A stretch of DNA of 64,000 bases from CALAGJ01 sp964293305 (GTDB lineage: Bacteria; Bacteroidota; Bacteroidia; Chitinophagales; Chitinophagaceae): positions 62,001 through 126,000 of the forward strand of contig CAXYYO010000002.1 of assembly GCA_964293305.1 (NCBI GenBank), given 5' to 3'. Below are positions 27,441 to 37,251 of this stretch, one piece after another. Made by a program: the position numbers and the translations under genes. Below the pieces are notes generated by a model, which worked only from the letters and a program-made list of their open reading frames with translations, was not told the DNA's origin and did no database searches. Each line of letters opens with the position of its first letter. The stretch's first letter is position 1.

Positions 27441-28910
27441 ATGCTACCAATTGATTTTTCCATTGACCTACACACACATCCTGCTTACAAAGCATTTGGT
27501 AAATCATTTGGAAGCACAAATCCCGGATCGCAAAGCAGCCGAAGCAGAGATAAAAATAATTTATATTTTTATGATCCACCTTCTATCACAGATAAATTGA
27601 TTAACTATATAGGAGGGCTCACAAAATTTTCTCAGGCCAATCTTACAGCTGCCATCTATGGCAAACTATGGGTTATGGTTGTAAGTATTGGCGGTATTGA
27701 AAAAGGTTTTTTTGATAATAAACTGGGGAGCGCTCTTTTTAGTGATCTTATTGGAGATTTTGCATCGGGCATTGGGAAAGACCGTATCAATATCATTCAA
27801 AATATGAAAGACTATTGGGATGATTTGCAAAAGGAGCTTGTTTTTTGGGAAACTCTAAATGACAAAATAATCCAAATTGACGGCAAAAAATATACCTATA
27901 AATGGGTAAGTAATTTTGAAGCATTAGAGCAAGTTATGCTGCGCAATGCTGATAAAATCAACAATAATCTTCAAGATGAACCCTTAGTGATTGCACTGAT
28001 TCCTACGATTGAAGGCATGCATTTTTTAAATACAGGATTGGGAAAACCTATTGATGAAACAGAAGTACTCAACCATGCACGGTCTTTAAAAACTATGGCA
28101 AATGCCCCCTGGTTTGTATCACTCACACATCATTTTTACAATCAGATATGTGGACAAAGTAAAAGTCTAAAAGGGATTATGGCAAAGTGCTTAGATCAAT
28201 CAGCTGGGCTTAATACAGGCTTTACAAATCTGGGCTTTCAGGTATTAGATATACTTTTAGATGATTCCGGTGGGCAAAACAGGATTTTAATTGACATCAA
28301 ACACTTGAGCCCGCTTGGCAGAAAGGAATATTTTGAGCTGCTGCAAACAAAATACCTTGGAGTGCCCATTATCATTAGTCATGGCGTATGCAATGGATTA
28401 CCCACGCATGGAGCAAGTTTTTCAATGTTTCCAGAGTTGGGAGCCGATTTTGAGAAAGGCGAAATCAATTTTTATGATGATGAAATTATACTAATGGTTA
28501 GGTCTGGGGGAATTATGGGTTTACAATTAGATGAGCGCCGTATAGCCAATGAAGAAAAACTGAAACGAACAAAACATTCTGCCTTCAGAAATAAAATCAT
28601 GCATTACAGGAGTGAATTACTTTGGAACCAAATACAATATATTGCTGAATTATTGGATGCAAATGGTTTGTATGCATGGGGGAATATTGCTATTGGCAGT
28701 GATTATGATGGAATTGTGGATCCTATAAATAGTTTTTGGACAGTAGAGCAGTATCCCGATCTCAAATCGTTTGTAGAGCGACATGCTTACACTTATTTCA
28801 AAGAAAATTCGCATCGTATACAAAACAATTTTAACAAGATTGAGGCAGACGAACTGGTGCAAAATATTTTTCAAAATAACGCTTGGCGTTTTTTTAAACA
28901 ATGGTTTTGA
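27441..28910 (+). CDS. M19-type membrane dipeptidase family metallohydrolase
   Basis: A 489-residue TIM-barrel metal hydrolase. The N-terminal DLHTH (H11, H13), an ISHGVCNG segment near 315 and IAIGSDYDGIVDP near 416-428 match the metal-binding and GSD.DG features of renal dipeptidase (peptidase M19). Family members hydrolyse dipeptides, some with D-residues. No signal peptide or lipobox is visible, so a cytosolic location is likely. It is longer than typical M19 enzymes (about 350-400 residues), with extra helical sequence near 75-170. It is a single gene. Confidence 0.78.
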   Translation: MLPIDFSIDLHTHPAYKAFGKSFGSTNPGSQSSRSRDKNNLYFYDPPSITDKLINYIGGLTKFSQANLTAAIYGKLWVMVVSIGGIEKGFFDNKLGSALFSDLIGDFASGIGKDRINIIQNMKDYWDDLQKELVFWETLNDKIIQIDGKKYTYKWVSNFEALEQVMLRNADKINNNLQDEPLVIALIPTIEGMHFLNTGLGKPIDETEVLNHARSLKTMANAPWFVSLTHHFYNQICGQSKSLKGIMAKCLDQSAGLNTGFTNLGFQVLDILLDDSGGQNRILIDIKHLSPLGRKEYFELLQTKYLGVPIIISHGVCNGLPTHGASFSMFPELGADFEKGEINFYDDEIILMVRSGGIMGLQLDERRIANEEKLKRTKHSAFRNKIMHYRSELLWNQIQYIAELLDANGLYAWGNIAIGSDYDGIVDPINSFWTVEQYPDLKSFVERHAYTYFKENSHRIQNNFNKIEADELVQNIFQNNAWRFFKQWF

Positions 28911-29269
28911 GTGGGGCTTTGTATCAGCAAATGCTAGCTAGTTATTCAGAAATAATCTTTTAGGATTTTGAAGATAAAAACATTTGTAAGTTTTCCGATA
29001 TAAATAAACGATTTTTATAACTCGGGTGTTTTATAGTATTTTTTTTCAGAATGACCATAGAATTCATTGATTTTATTTTTCAACAGACTATTTTGTATTC
29101 CTGTTTGTATTACTTTTGCCGCCCTATGTTTTTGAGTTCCGGTGTAGTTGTTTCTGTAATGGTAAATTTATAATTATTTTTAAAAACTCATTTTCAGGTT
29201 TTCTGAAGATGATTTTTTATTTATTATACAGATCAACCATGCCCACTCGCTAAAAAAGGAAATACAGAT
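28911..29269. other. Leader region of rpoC
   Basis: A 359-bp gap with no gene. TACTTTTG at 29111-29118 is a perfect TAnnTTTG match and the best candidate for the rpoC -7 element, with TTTG at 29092-29095 rather close as -33. This would give a leader of about 145 nt. No rpoB sequence or remnant is visible. Confidence 0.4.
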
Positions 29270-32200
29270 ATGGCAGCAGTAAAAAAAGAGAACAAACCAA
29301 AGTCGAATTTTTCGTCCATAACCATTGGCCTTGCATCTCCGGATAGCATTCTGGAGCGCAGTTTTGGAGAAGTACTTAAACCAGAAACCATTAACTACAG
29401 AACCTACAAACCTGAGCGTGATGGTTTGTTTTGTGAGCGCATTTTTGGACCTGTAAAAGATTATGAGTGTGCTTGCGGCAAATACAAACGTATTAGATAT
29501 AAGGGTATTGTATGTGACCGTTGTGGTGTGGAAGTAACTGAGAAGAAAGTGCGTAGGGATCGCATGGGACATATCAAATTGGTGGTTCCTGTGGTACACA
29601 TATGGTATTTCAAAAGTTTACCAAATAAAATTGCATACCTATTGGGTATGAGTTCCAAGAAATTGGAAAGTATCATCTACTATGAGCGGTTTGCAGTAAT
29701 ACAAGCAGGTATTAGGGATGATAGGGGTTTGAAGGTGGCTGATTTGCTGAGTGAAGAGGAATATCTGGATATCATGGATAATCTGCCAAAAGAAAATCAG
29801 TACCTATCAGATGATGACCCACAAAAATTTATTGCAAAAATGGGTGCCGAGGCTGTGCATGATTTGCTGGCCCGTCTAAATTTGGATGAATTAAGTTATA
29901 CATTAAGAAATTCGGCAGCAAATGAAACTTCACAACAAAGAAAGGCAGATGCTTTAAAGCGTTTGAGTGTTGTAGAAGCCCTGCGTGATTCTGGTGCTCG
30001 TATCAACAACCGGGCAGAATGGATGGTAATGCAATACATTCCTGTAATACCACCTGAACTTCGTCCGTTAGTACCATTGGATGGTGGTCGTTTTGCATCA
30101 TCAGATTTGAATGATTTGTATCGTCGTGTTATTATAAGGAATAATCGCTTGAAGCGTCTCATGGAAATCAAAGCGCCGGAGGTAATCTTGCGTAATGAAA
30201 AGCGGATGCTTCAGGAAGCTATGGACAGCCTTTTAGACAATAGCCGTAAATCGAATGCTGTAAAAGCAGAAGGCGGACGTGCTTTAAAATCTTTGAGTGA
30301 TGTATTAAAAGGGAAGCAAGGTCGTTTCCGTCAGAACTTACTTGGTAAGCGGGTTGACTACAGTGGAAGATCTGTAATTGTGGTTGGTCCCGAACTGAAA
30401 ATGCATGAATGTGGTATTCCAAAAGATATGGCCGCAGAACTATTTAAACCATTTATTATACGCAAGCACAAAGAGCGTGGTGTAGTAAAAACGGTAAAAA
30501 GCGCCAAGAAATTAGTTGATAAAAAAGAAGCCGTAATTTGGGATATACTCGAAAATATTTTGCGTGGACACCCAGTTATGCTCAATCGTGCTCCTACGCT
30601 CCATAGGCTTTCAATACAGGCATTTCAACCGAAATTGGTTGAGGGAAAAGCAATACAATTGCATCCACTTGTAACCGCAGCATTTAACGCTGACTTTGAT
30701 GGTGACCAAATGGCTGTGCACGTACCTTTGAGTAATGCTGCAATTCTAGAAGCACAGCTGTTAATGCTTTCTTCACATAATATTTTGAACCCACAAAATG
30801 GTACTCCAATTACACTTCCTTCTCAGGACATGGTACTTGGTCTATATTACATTACAAAGGGTAAGAAATCAACAGAGACAGAAAAAATAAAAGGTGAAGG
30901 AAAAGCATTTTATAGCATTGAAGATGTTGTAATTGGTTTCAACGAAAAATTGGTTGATCTACATGCCAATATCAGAGTGCGTACAATAGTTCGTAACAAT
31001 GAAGGTGTATTAGAAAGAAAAGTGATAGAAACTACGGTTGGTCGTGTACTTTTTAATCAACATGTACCAAAAGAAGTAGGCTATATAAATGCATTATTAA
31101 CTAAGAAAAGTTTGCGGGAAATCATTGGTAATATTATTAAAATTACTGATGTACCCAAAACTGCAAAATTCTTAGATGATATCAAGCAATTAGGATTCAG
31201 AATGGCATTTAAAGGTGGTTTGTCATTTAGTATTAATGACCTTATCATTCCTGCAATGCGCCAAGAGCTGCTGGATAAAGCAAAACTTGAAGTGGACGAG
31301 GTATGGGAAAACTATAATATGGGTCTCATCACTAATAATGAGCGATACAATCAGGTGGTTGATATCTGGAGCCGTGTAGATACCTTTATCACGGAGTCTC
31401 TTATACGTGAAATGCAAAATGATAAACAGGGTTTTAATTCTGTGTACATGATGCTGGATAGCGGGGCAAGAGGTTCAAAACAACAGGTAAAACAGTTGGC
31501 AGGTATCAGAGGATTGATGGCTAAGCCACGAAAATCAGGTTCTAGCGGTTCAGAAATTATTGAAAATCCTATTCTATCCAATTTCAAAGGCGGTTTAAAT
31601 GTATTAGACTATTTCATTTCCACACACGGTGCTAGGAAGGGTCTTGCGGATACTGCCCTTAAAACTGCGGATGCCGGTTATCTAACACGTCGTTTGGTGG
31701 ATGTATCACAAGATGTTGTAATTTCAGATGAAGATTGTGGCACATTAAGAGGAATAGCCACATCAGCATTAAAAGATAATGAGGATATTATAGAATCTTT
31801 ATCAGATCGTATAGTTGGTAGAACATCTCTTCATGATGTATTTGATCCTTCTACTGAAGAGTTAATTGTAGAAGGTGGTTCTGCTATTACTGATGATATT
31901 GCTGCACGAATTGAAGATGCAGGCATTGAAAACGTAGAAATAAGATCTGTACTTACCTGCGAAAGCAGAAGAGGTGTATGTGTAAAATGCTATGGTAAAA
32001 ACTTAGCAACAGGATATATTGCACAGAAAGGGGATGCAGTGGGAATTATTGCGGCCCAATCTATTGGTGAGCCGGGTACACAGCTTACACTGCGTACCTT
32101 CCACGTAGGTGGTGTGGCAGGTTCTGCTTCCATTGAATCATCACTTAAAGCTAAGTTTGAAGGAACCATCCAATTTGACGGTTTAAGAACAGTGGCAGCT

Positions 32201-33565
32201 GTAAATAATGAAGGTAAAAAAGTTCAAATTGTAATAGGTAGAACTGGTGAAGTTCGTATAATGGATTTGAAAAACGATAGAGTACTAATTACCAGCAATA
32301 TACCGTACGGTGCTACCCTTGCAATAAAAGAAGGTCAGCAAATAAAGAAAGGTGATACAGTTTGTACTTGGGATCCTTTCAACAACGTAATAGTAGCTGA
32401 AATGGCTGGTAGTATTGAGTTTGATAATGTAATTGAAGGAATTACCTACCGCGAAGAATCTGATGAACAAACAGGCCATAAGGATAAGGTGGTTATTGAA
32501 ACTAAAGATAAATCAAAGATTCCAAGTATTCGTGTAGAGGGTAAAGAATCAAAGATGTACACCATGCCGGCAGGTAGCCGAATGGTTGTAGAACAAGGAG
32601 ATGAAGTAAAAGCAGGTCAGGTATTAGTAAAAATACCACGTGCATTGCGTAAGAGTAATGATATTACGGGAGGTTTGCCACGTGTAACAGAATTGTTTGA
32701 AGCACGTAATCCAAGCAATCCTGCCGTAGTTTCAGAAATTGATGGTGTGGTTTCTTTTGGTAACATCAAGCGTGGAAACAGAGAAATTATTGTAGAAGCA
32801 AGAGATGGTATTGTAAAAAAATATTTAGTACCTCTTATTCGTCAAATATTAGTTCAAGATGGTGACTTTGTAAAAGCCGGTACCCCACTTTCAGATGGTC
32901 TTATTTCTCCAGCAGATATTCTAGCTATCAAAGGACCATTTGCGGTACAAGAATATGTTGTAAATGAAATACAAGAAGTATATCGTTTACAAGGTGTAAA
33001 AATCAATGATAAGCATATAGAAGTTATTGTAAGGCAGATGATGAAAAAGGTGGAGATTGTAGATGCCGGAGATACAAAATTCTTAGAAGAGGATTTGTCT
33101 GATCGTTTTGACTTTATTCAAGAAAACGATAATGTAATGGATAAGAAAGTGGTAACTGAACCAGGGGATAGTACAAAATTCAGACCTGGTCAAATTATTA
33201 CACTTCGTGAAATGAGAGAAGAAAATTCAATACTACGCAGAGGGGATAAAAATTTGCTTGATGTGCGTGATGCACAAACGGCCACTGCAAGACCTGTATT
33301 ATTAGGTATTACAAAAGCTTCCCTTGGCGTTCAAAGTTGGATTTCAGCTGCTTCATTCCAAGAAACTACAAAAGTATTAAGCTCTGCTGCCATACATGGT
33401 AAGCGTGATGATATGATGGGATTAAAAGAGAATGTTATAACAGGCCATCTGATTCCTGCAGGAACGGGTATGCGTGAATTTGATAATATGATTGTAGGAA
33501 ATAAGGAAGAATATGAGTTACTTAGTAGTGCTCGTGAAGCAATGAGTTTTGATGAATTTGAATAA
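29270..33565 (+). CDS. rpoC: DNA-directed RNA polymerase subunit beta'
   Basis: A 1431-residue catalytic subunit of RNA polymerase. The N-terminal zinc site (CACGKYKRIRYKGIVCDRCG) starts near residue 66. The active-site NADFDGDQM motif, with the three magnesium-binding aspartates, lies near 473-481. The second zinc-binding segment (CESRRGVCVKCYG) lies near 895-910, and the trigger-loop region follows. Length is normal for Bacteroidota. It stands alone: the gene upstream is a dipeptidase, not rpoB. A terminator follows directly. Confidence 0.98.
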   Translation: MAAVKKENKPKSNFSSITIGLASPDSILERSFGEVLKPETINYRTYKPERDGLFCERIFGPVKDYECACGKYKRIRYKGIVCDRCGVEVTEKKVRRDRMGHIKLVVPVVHIWYFKSLPNKIAYLLGMSSKKLESIIYYERFAVIQAGIRDDRGLKVADLLSEEEYLDIMDNLPKENQYLSDDDPQKFIAKMGAEAVHDLLARLNLDELSYTLRNSAANETSQQRKADALKRLSVVEALRDSGARINNRAEWMVMQYIPVIPPELRPLVPLDGGRFASSDLNDLYRRVIIRNNRLKRLMEIKAPEVILRNEKRMLQEAMDSLLDNSRKSNAVKAEGGRALKSLSDVLKGKQGRFRQNLLGKRVDYSGRSVIVVGPELKMHECGIPKDMAAELFKPFIIRKHKERGVVKTVKSAKKLVDKKEAVIWDILENILRGHPVMLNRAPTLHRLSIQAFQPKLVEGKAIQLHPLVTAAFNADFDGDQMAVHVPLSNAAILEAQLLMLSSHNILNPQNGTPITLPSQDMVLGLYYITKGKKSTETEKIKGEGKAFYSIEDVVIGFNEKLVDLHANIRVRTIVRNNEGVLERKVIETTVGRVLFNQHVPKEVGYINALLTKKSLREIIGNIIKITDVPKTAKFLDDIKQLGFRMAFKGGLSFSINDLIIPAMRQELLDKAKLEVDEVWENYNMGLITNNERYNQVVDIWSRVDTFITESLIREMQNDKQGFNSVYMMLDSGARGSKQQVKQLAGIRGLMAKPRKSGSSGSEIIENPILSNFKGGLNVLDYFISTHGARKGLADTALKTADAGYLTRRLVDVSQDVVISDEDCGTLRGIATSALKDNEDIIESLSDRIVGRTSLHDVFDPSTEELIVEGGSAITDDIAARIEDAGIENVEIRSVLTCESRRGVCVKCYGKNLATGYIAQKGDAVGIIAAQSIGEPGTQLTLRTFHVGGVAGSASIESSLKAKFEGTIQFDGLRTVAAVNNEGKKVQIVIGRTGEVRIMDLKNDRVLITSNIPYGATLAIKEGQQIKKGDTVCTWDPFNNVIVAEMAGSIEFDNVIEGITYREESDEQTGHKDKVVIETKDKSKIPSIRVEGKESKMYTMPAGSRMVVEQGDEVKAGQVLVKIPRALRKSNDITGGLPRVTELFEARNPSNPAVVSEIDGVVSFGNIKRGNREIIVEARDGIVKKYLVPLIRQILVQDGDFVKAGTPLSDGLISPADILAIKGPFAVQEYVVNEIQEVYRLQGVKINDKHIEVIVRQMMKKVEIVDAGDTKFLEEDLSDRFDFIQENDNVMDKKVVTEPGDSTKFRPGQIITLREMREENSILRRGDKNLLDVRDAQTATARPVLLGITKASLGVQSWISAASFQETTKVLSSAAIHGKRDDMMGLKENVITGHLIPAGTGMREFDNMIVGNKEEYELLSSAREAMSFDEFE

Positions 33566-33610
33566 ATTGCGTTAACTGAGTACTCAGTAAATTACTGAAT
33601 AGATAAGATA

Positions 33611-33638
33611 AAAGGCTGTCCTAAGGGGCGGCCTTTTT
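33611..33638 (+). terminator. Rho-independent terminator after rpoC
   Basis: The stem AAGGCTGTCC/GGGCGGCCTT, with G-T pairs and a TAAG loop, ends in TTTTT. It lies about 50 nt after the rpoC stop and before the oppositely oriented GlmU-like gene. Confidence 0.88.
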
Positions 33639-33696
33639 GATTTAAACCAGATGGGGCATTTGAGTTTTATTACAAAGTCAATTACTTCCTCTTTGT

Positions 33697-34830
33697 TTAA
33701 TGAAAATACAGATTTCTTAGCACATCTTCTTCCTGCATAGTCAAAATTTGACGCTTCATCTCCTTCCAGTTTTTGATGGCGGTTAGGAGTTTATCAAATG
33801 GAATTTTTCGATGGTTATTGGTGCCTCCTTGTACAAATGGTGGCAGGTATTTTCGAACTAAATTTCTATCAACTACACTACATCCTGTATCAATCATAGT
33901 GCCTGTGTTGATGGTGGTTTGTATGGCTGTTCTACAATAATCGCCCATGATTACACCACATTTTTGTGATACAGGTTGATAGATTCTTTGCAGTGGATTC
34001 CATAATTGTACTATACCTGCGTCATTTTTTACATTGCTATTTATAGTGCCAGCACCTAAATTACACCACTGGCCTATTACACTATCTCCTAAATATCCGT
34101 CATGGGCTTTATTACTGTATGATTGGATGACCACATTTTTTAATTCACCTCCAACTACTGCCTGCTTTCCTAAGCTCACTGGTCCATATATTTTAGTTCC
34201 CATTTTAAGTACAGCATTTTCTCCCATTGCAAATGGCCCCCTGATAGTGCATCCTTCCATAATTTGGGCGTGCTCACCTATAAATACTGACCCAGTTTCG
34301 TCATTTATAATACTGTCTTTAATAACAGCATTTTTGGCCATTATTGTATTCCCTTCTTTTACATAAAATGGATTTAAAAATTTTGAAAGCATATTCATAT
34401 CCTCTCTAATCCATACATCATTGAATTGGAATAAATGCCAAGCATTTTGTAATCTGTCACACTTGCCTTGTTGAAGATGCTTCTGATGGTATTTTTTGAA
34501 ATCTGTAAATGTCAAAGGATTTGAGGTTGATGCTACAATTTGATTGTCATGGTATAATATTTCACCAGGTTTTAGCGCAATAATTTGTTCCATTACTTCA
34601 GCATTACATAACAATGCAGCATCTACCCAAGTGCTTTCTTCAACATCGCATTTTTTATATAATTGTTGTAAAAGAAGCGTTGTTTGGATGAATACATTTT
34701 CAGCACCTGCAAATTGTTTCCATCTTTCTTCCACGGACCAAATACCACAACGTAATTCTGCATTTGCACGACAACTGTTTATTGGATGAAGATTATTCCT
34801 TTGTTGATTATCATATAAAATAATGGTCAT
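33697..34830 (-). CDS. GlmU-related sugar nucleotidyltransferase with left-handed beta-helix domain
   Basis: A 377-residue protein: an N-terminal nucleotidyltransferase-like region starting MTIILYDN..RNNL, then hexapeptide repeats of a left-handed beta helix (about 185-330; segments such as GCTIRGPFAMGENAVLKMG). It resembles the GlmU-family proteins of Bacteroidota, related to sugar-1-phosphate nucleotidyl- and acyltransferases, but the classical pyrophosphorylase loop is not evident, so activity is unsure. ATG 34830 is favoured by family starts; an upstream ATG at 34905 would overlap the divergent gene. Confidence 0.72.
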   Translation of the reverse strand: MTIILYDNQQRNNLHPINSCRANAELRCGIWSVEERWKQFAGAENVFIQTTLLLQQLYKKCDVEESTWVDAALLCNAEVMEQIIALKPGEILYHDNQIVASTSNPLTFTDFKKYHQKHLQQGKCDRLQNAWHLFQFNDVWIREDMNMLSKFLNPFYVKEGNTIMAKNAVIKDSIINDETGSVFIGEHAQIMEGCTIRGPFAMGENAVLKMGTKIYGPVSLGKQAVVGGELKNVVIQSYSNKAHDGYLGDSVIGQWCNLGAGTINSNVKNDAGIVQLWNPLQRIYQPVSQKCGVIMGDYCRTAIQTTINTGTMIDTGCSVVDRNLVRKYLPPFVQGGTNNHRKIPFDKLLTAIKNWKEMKRQILTMQEEDVLRNLYFH

Positions 34831-34898
34831 ATTATTTTTTTGTAAACGTATTAAAATATTGAATCCATTGAATGCTTTTATTTGTCCACTTTTTACTG

Positions 34899-36068
34899 AT
34901 GACATTTTATAGAAAACACCTCATTCAATTATTATTTTTATACATGGTGCTCCTTTGTACCTGGGCATGTAGCAATCACAAAAATGATAGTAAAACTGCC
35001 TCTTCACAACATGAACTATATAGAGCTTCCTATAGTTTTAGAAAATTGGCTGATACAGAGTTACTAAGCTATCAAAAACAGGTTAAGCAATTGTATGATA
35101 CAATGCTTCTTAATACAGGATTTAATGGAAGTATTATAGTAGCTAAGAATGGTCAGATTTTATTTGAGGATTATAGAGGTTATTTAAACTTTGATACAAA
35201 AGATACGATTACTGCAGAAACTCCATTACATATAGCGTCAACCACCAAAACCTTTACAGCTATGAGTATTTTAAAACTATGGGAAGGGCATAAGCTTAGC
35301 CTTGACGATAGTTTGCAAAAATATTTTAAAGGATTTCCCTACAAAGGTATTACGATTAGAAGCCTTTTGTGCCATAGAAGTGGATTGCCAAATTATTTGC
35401 ATGCTATGACGGATTGGAACCAGCAAATAAAAATGACAAATACAGATGTACTTAACTATTTTATCGAAAAACAACCTGCCATAGCTTGGGCACCAAATTC
35501 ACATTTTAACTATTGTAATACTAACTATGTTTTTCTTGCGCTCATCATAGAGAAAATAACGGGCAAGGCGTTGAAAGATTATTTTAGTGAAACAATTTTC
35601 AAACCTTTGGGTATGAAAAATAGCTATTTGTTTACCATAGCAGATACGTCTAAATACATACCCACTTTAAGTGTAAATAGACCATTCTTTATGGATGCTT
35701 TCGATTGCACTTATGGTGATAAAAATGTGTACAGTACACCAAGAGATTTATTGCTATGGGACAAGGCAATGTATGAACACAGCTTTATAACTAAAGCAAC
35801 AACAGATATGGCATTTACTCCCATGAGTAATGAAAAAGAGAGCATGCATAATTATGGACTGGGATGGAGGCTTTTTTTCTCAAATGAGGATACATTGGTA
35901 TATCATAATGGCAAATGGCATGGCAGTAATATATTATTTAACCGATGGGTGCAGGATACTGCTACTGTAATTGTAATTGGGAATAAAACTAATTACAATA
36001 TTTATGATATGAAAATAGTTGGTAGTATTTTTACGGGACATAAGGATACGACAAGTTTGGGTGAGTAG
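34899..36068 (+). CDS. Serine hydrolase, class C beta-lactamase family (probable lipoprotein)
   Basis: A 389-residue exported serine hydrolase of the beta-lactamase/PBP4* fold. The SxxK motif is STTK, the YxN motif is YCN in FNYCNTNY, and HNG near residue 345 fits the KTG-equivalent. The N-terminus MTFYRKHLIQLLFLYMVLLC leads into a weak lipobox (TWAC), suggesting a lipoprotein facing the periplasm. ATG 34899 gives a normal signal sequence; ATG 34872 would add nine residues. Members include D-amino peptidases and esterases, so the substrate is unknown. Confidence 0.8.
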   Translation: MTFYRKHLIQLLFLYMVLLCTWACSNHKNDSKTASSQHELYRASYSFRKLADTELLSYQKQVKQLYDTMLLNTGFNGSIIVAKNGQILFEDYRGYLNFDTKDTITAETPLHIASTTKTFTAMSILKLWEGHKLSLDDSLQKYFKGFPYKGITIRSLLCHRSGLPNYLHAMTDWNQQIKMTNTDVLNYFIEKQPAIAWAPNSHFNYCNTNYVFLALIIEKITGKALKDYFSETIFKPLGMKNSYLFTIADTSKYIPTLSVNRPFFMDAFDCTYGDKNVYSTPRDLLLWDKAMYEHSFITKATTDMAFTPMSNEKESMHNYGLGWRLFFSNEDTLVYHNGKWHGSNILFNRWVQDTATVIVIGNKTNYNIYDMKIVGSIFTGHKDTTSLGE

Positions 36069-36149
36069 TTTGTATCGTAGAGAAACGAATGCTTCCATTT
36101 TATCTAACAATTTACTAAATAGTTTGAAACTATAAAGAACATAATATAT

Positions 36150-36170
36150 GGCGAAGTCAGAGACTTCGCC
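36150..36170. repeat. Perfect inverted repeat
   Basis: GGCGAAGTC/GACTTCGCC with a 3-nt AGA spacer, a perfect 9-bp stem. It lacks a T-run on either strand, so it is not a standard terminator by itself, but it sits beside the next hairpin between two convergent genes and may help block read-through. Confidence 0.6.
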
Positions 36171-36175
36171 ATAAA

Positions 36176-36201
36176 AAACCCCGTGTAAAAACACAGGGTT
36201 T
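36176..36201 (-). terminator. Rho-independent terminator after hsp20
   Basis: Read on the minus strand, AAACCCTGTGT...ACACGGGGTTT with one G-T pair forms a stem followed by TTTTTT. It lies 24 nt after the hsp20 stop. The A-rich flank also permits function in the other direction for the serine hydrolase gene. Confidence 0.8.
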
Positions 36202-36224
36202 CTAAAATCAAAACCAACCTCTAC

Positions 36225-36632
36225 TTAATTTATTGTAATTTCATTTGGGGTAAGTTTTACTGCTTCTTTTTTTGGAAGAAAAACTTGGAGCACACCATTT
36301 TCATATTTGGCGGCTATGCCATTGGCTTTAATTTTTTCATCCACGGTAAAGCTTCTAGTAAAGCGCTCACTATAAAATTCCCTTCGGTGTGTTTTGTAAT
36401 TTTTTTCCTCTGTTTGCTCTTTTTTTTCATAGCTTACTGAGAGCAAACCATTTTCCAAATTAATTTTAAAATCCTCCTTTTTCAAACCTGGTGCTACTAC
36501 TTCTAAATGATAGGCATCTGGTGTTTCATGAATATTTACGGGAGGTATTTGTTTGCCTGAATGTATAGGCAGTTGAGTAAAAAATTCATCAAAGAATTTG
36601 TCAAAACTTTTGTTGTAATGAATCGGTAACAT
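36225..36632 (-). CDS. Small heat shock protein Hsp20
   Basis: A 135-residue alpha-crystallin-type chaperone that holds unfolding proteins in the cytosol. The alpha-crystallin domain spans about residues 28-122, beginning VNIHETPDAYHLEVVAPGL, with the conserved GVLQVFLPK strand near 108-116. The short N-terminus and C-terminal tail (LTPNEITIN, with an I-x-I-like end) match bacterial Hsp20 proteins. It is a single gene. No CIRCE element or obvious heat-shock promoter is visible upstream. Confidence 0.93.
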   Translation of the reverse strand: MLPIHYNKSFDKFFDEFFTQLPIHSGKQIPPVNIHETPDAYHLEVVAPGLKKEDFKINLENGLLSVSYEKKEQTEEKNYKTHRREFYSERFTRSFTVDEKIKANGIAAKYENGVLQVFLPKKEAVKLTPNEITIN

Positions 36633-37251
36633 AATTTAGTTTTTAATTGTTTTTTATAATTTGTTATAGGTGCCAATGTCCAAAACCCATTCCATTGCAT
36701 AATTTACTGACATTAAGACATGTATCTCTATTTTATAAAGCCATATTGTCTTTTTTATAAAATTAATCTTGACATGATGCCTGTAAATGGAAAAGTAAAT
36801 AGTACTTAACTAGGGCTTGGATAAGGTATTAGTATCGGTAAAAATGCATTTCAAGTCCCTTTCATAGCGATTCATCATTGCACGAAGTGCAAATAAAACT
36901 ACTCCAAATTGTACTACGGATATGGTGTGGATATATTCTAGTTTAGGCAAAGAATATTGATGGATAGTTAATGCAGTTGTTTTTTGACAATCAGTTTATG
37001 GTTGGCAAATAGAAGGGCAAACATTTTGTATGTTTAGGGTAAGTAATGGCTGAAAGATTTGTTAGGTACCAATAAATGACGGCATTATAGCTAGGGTAAT
37101 ATTGGTGATGTAAATCAATTATATTTATATACTGCATGCTGAGATTTGTAATATAAAAATTACTCTAATCATTTATTCTTGTACAAATGGAATAGATTTT
37201 TCATTTCATGTATTTCGGTTGAATATCTTTACAAACGAAACATAATAGAAC
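36633..37251. other. Intergenic region, possible remnant ORF
   Basis: A 619-bp gap without a confident gene. On the minus strand, 36810-36980 stays open and encodes a coding-like stretch ending NRYERDLKCIFTDTNTLSKP, but it lacks a good start and seems joined to a second frame (MFALLFANHKLIV) by a frameshift near 36960-36980. It may be a decayed gene. TTGTACAAA at 37179-37187 resembles the operator half-site described for the sugar locus. Confidence 0.35.
37179..37187. promoter_or_regulatory. Candidate operator half-site before the deoR-type gene
   Basis: TTGTACAAA matches eight of nine positions of the TTTTGTRCA half-site (minus strand TTTGTACAA) seen before susC and agaS. It lies 65 bp upstream of the regulator's ATG, in keeping with autoregulation. 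TATCTTTA at 37224-37231 is a near-match to the -7 element. Confidence 0.4.
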
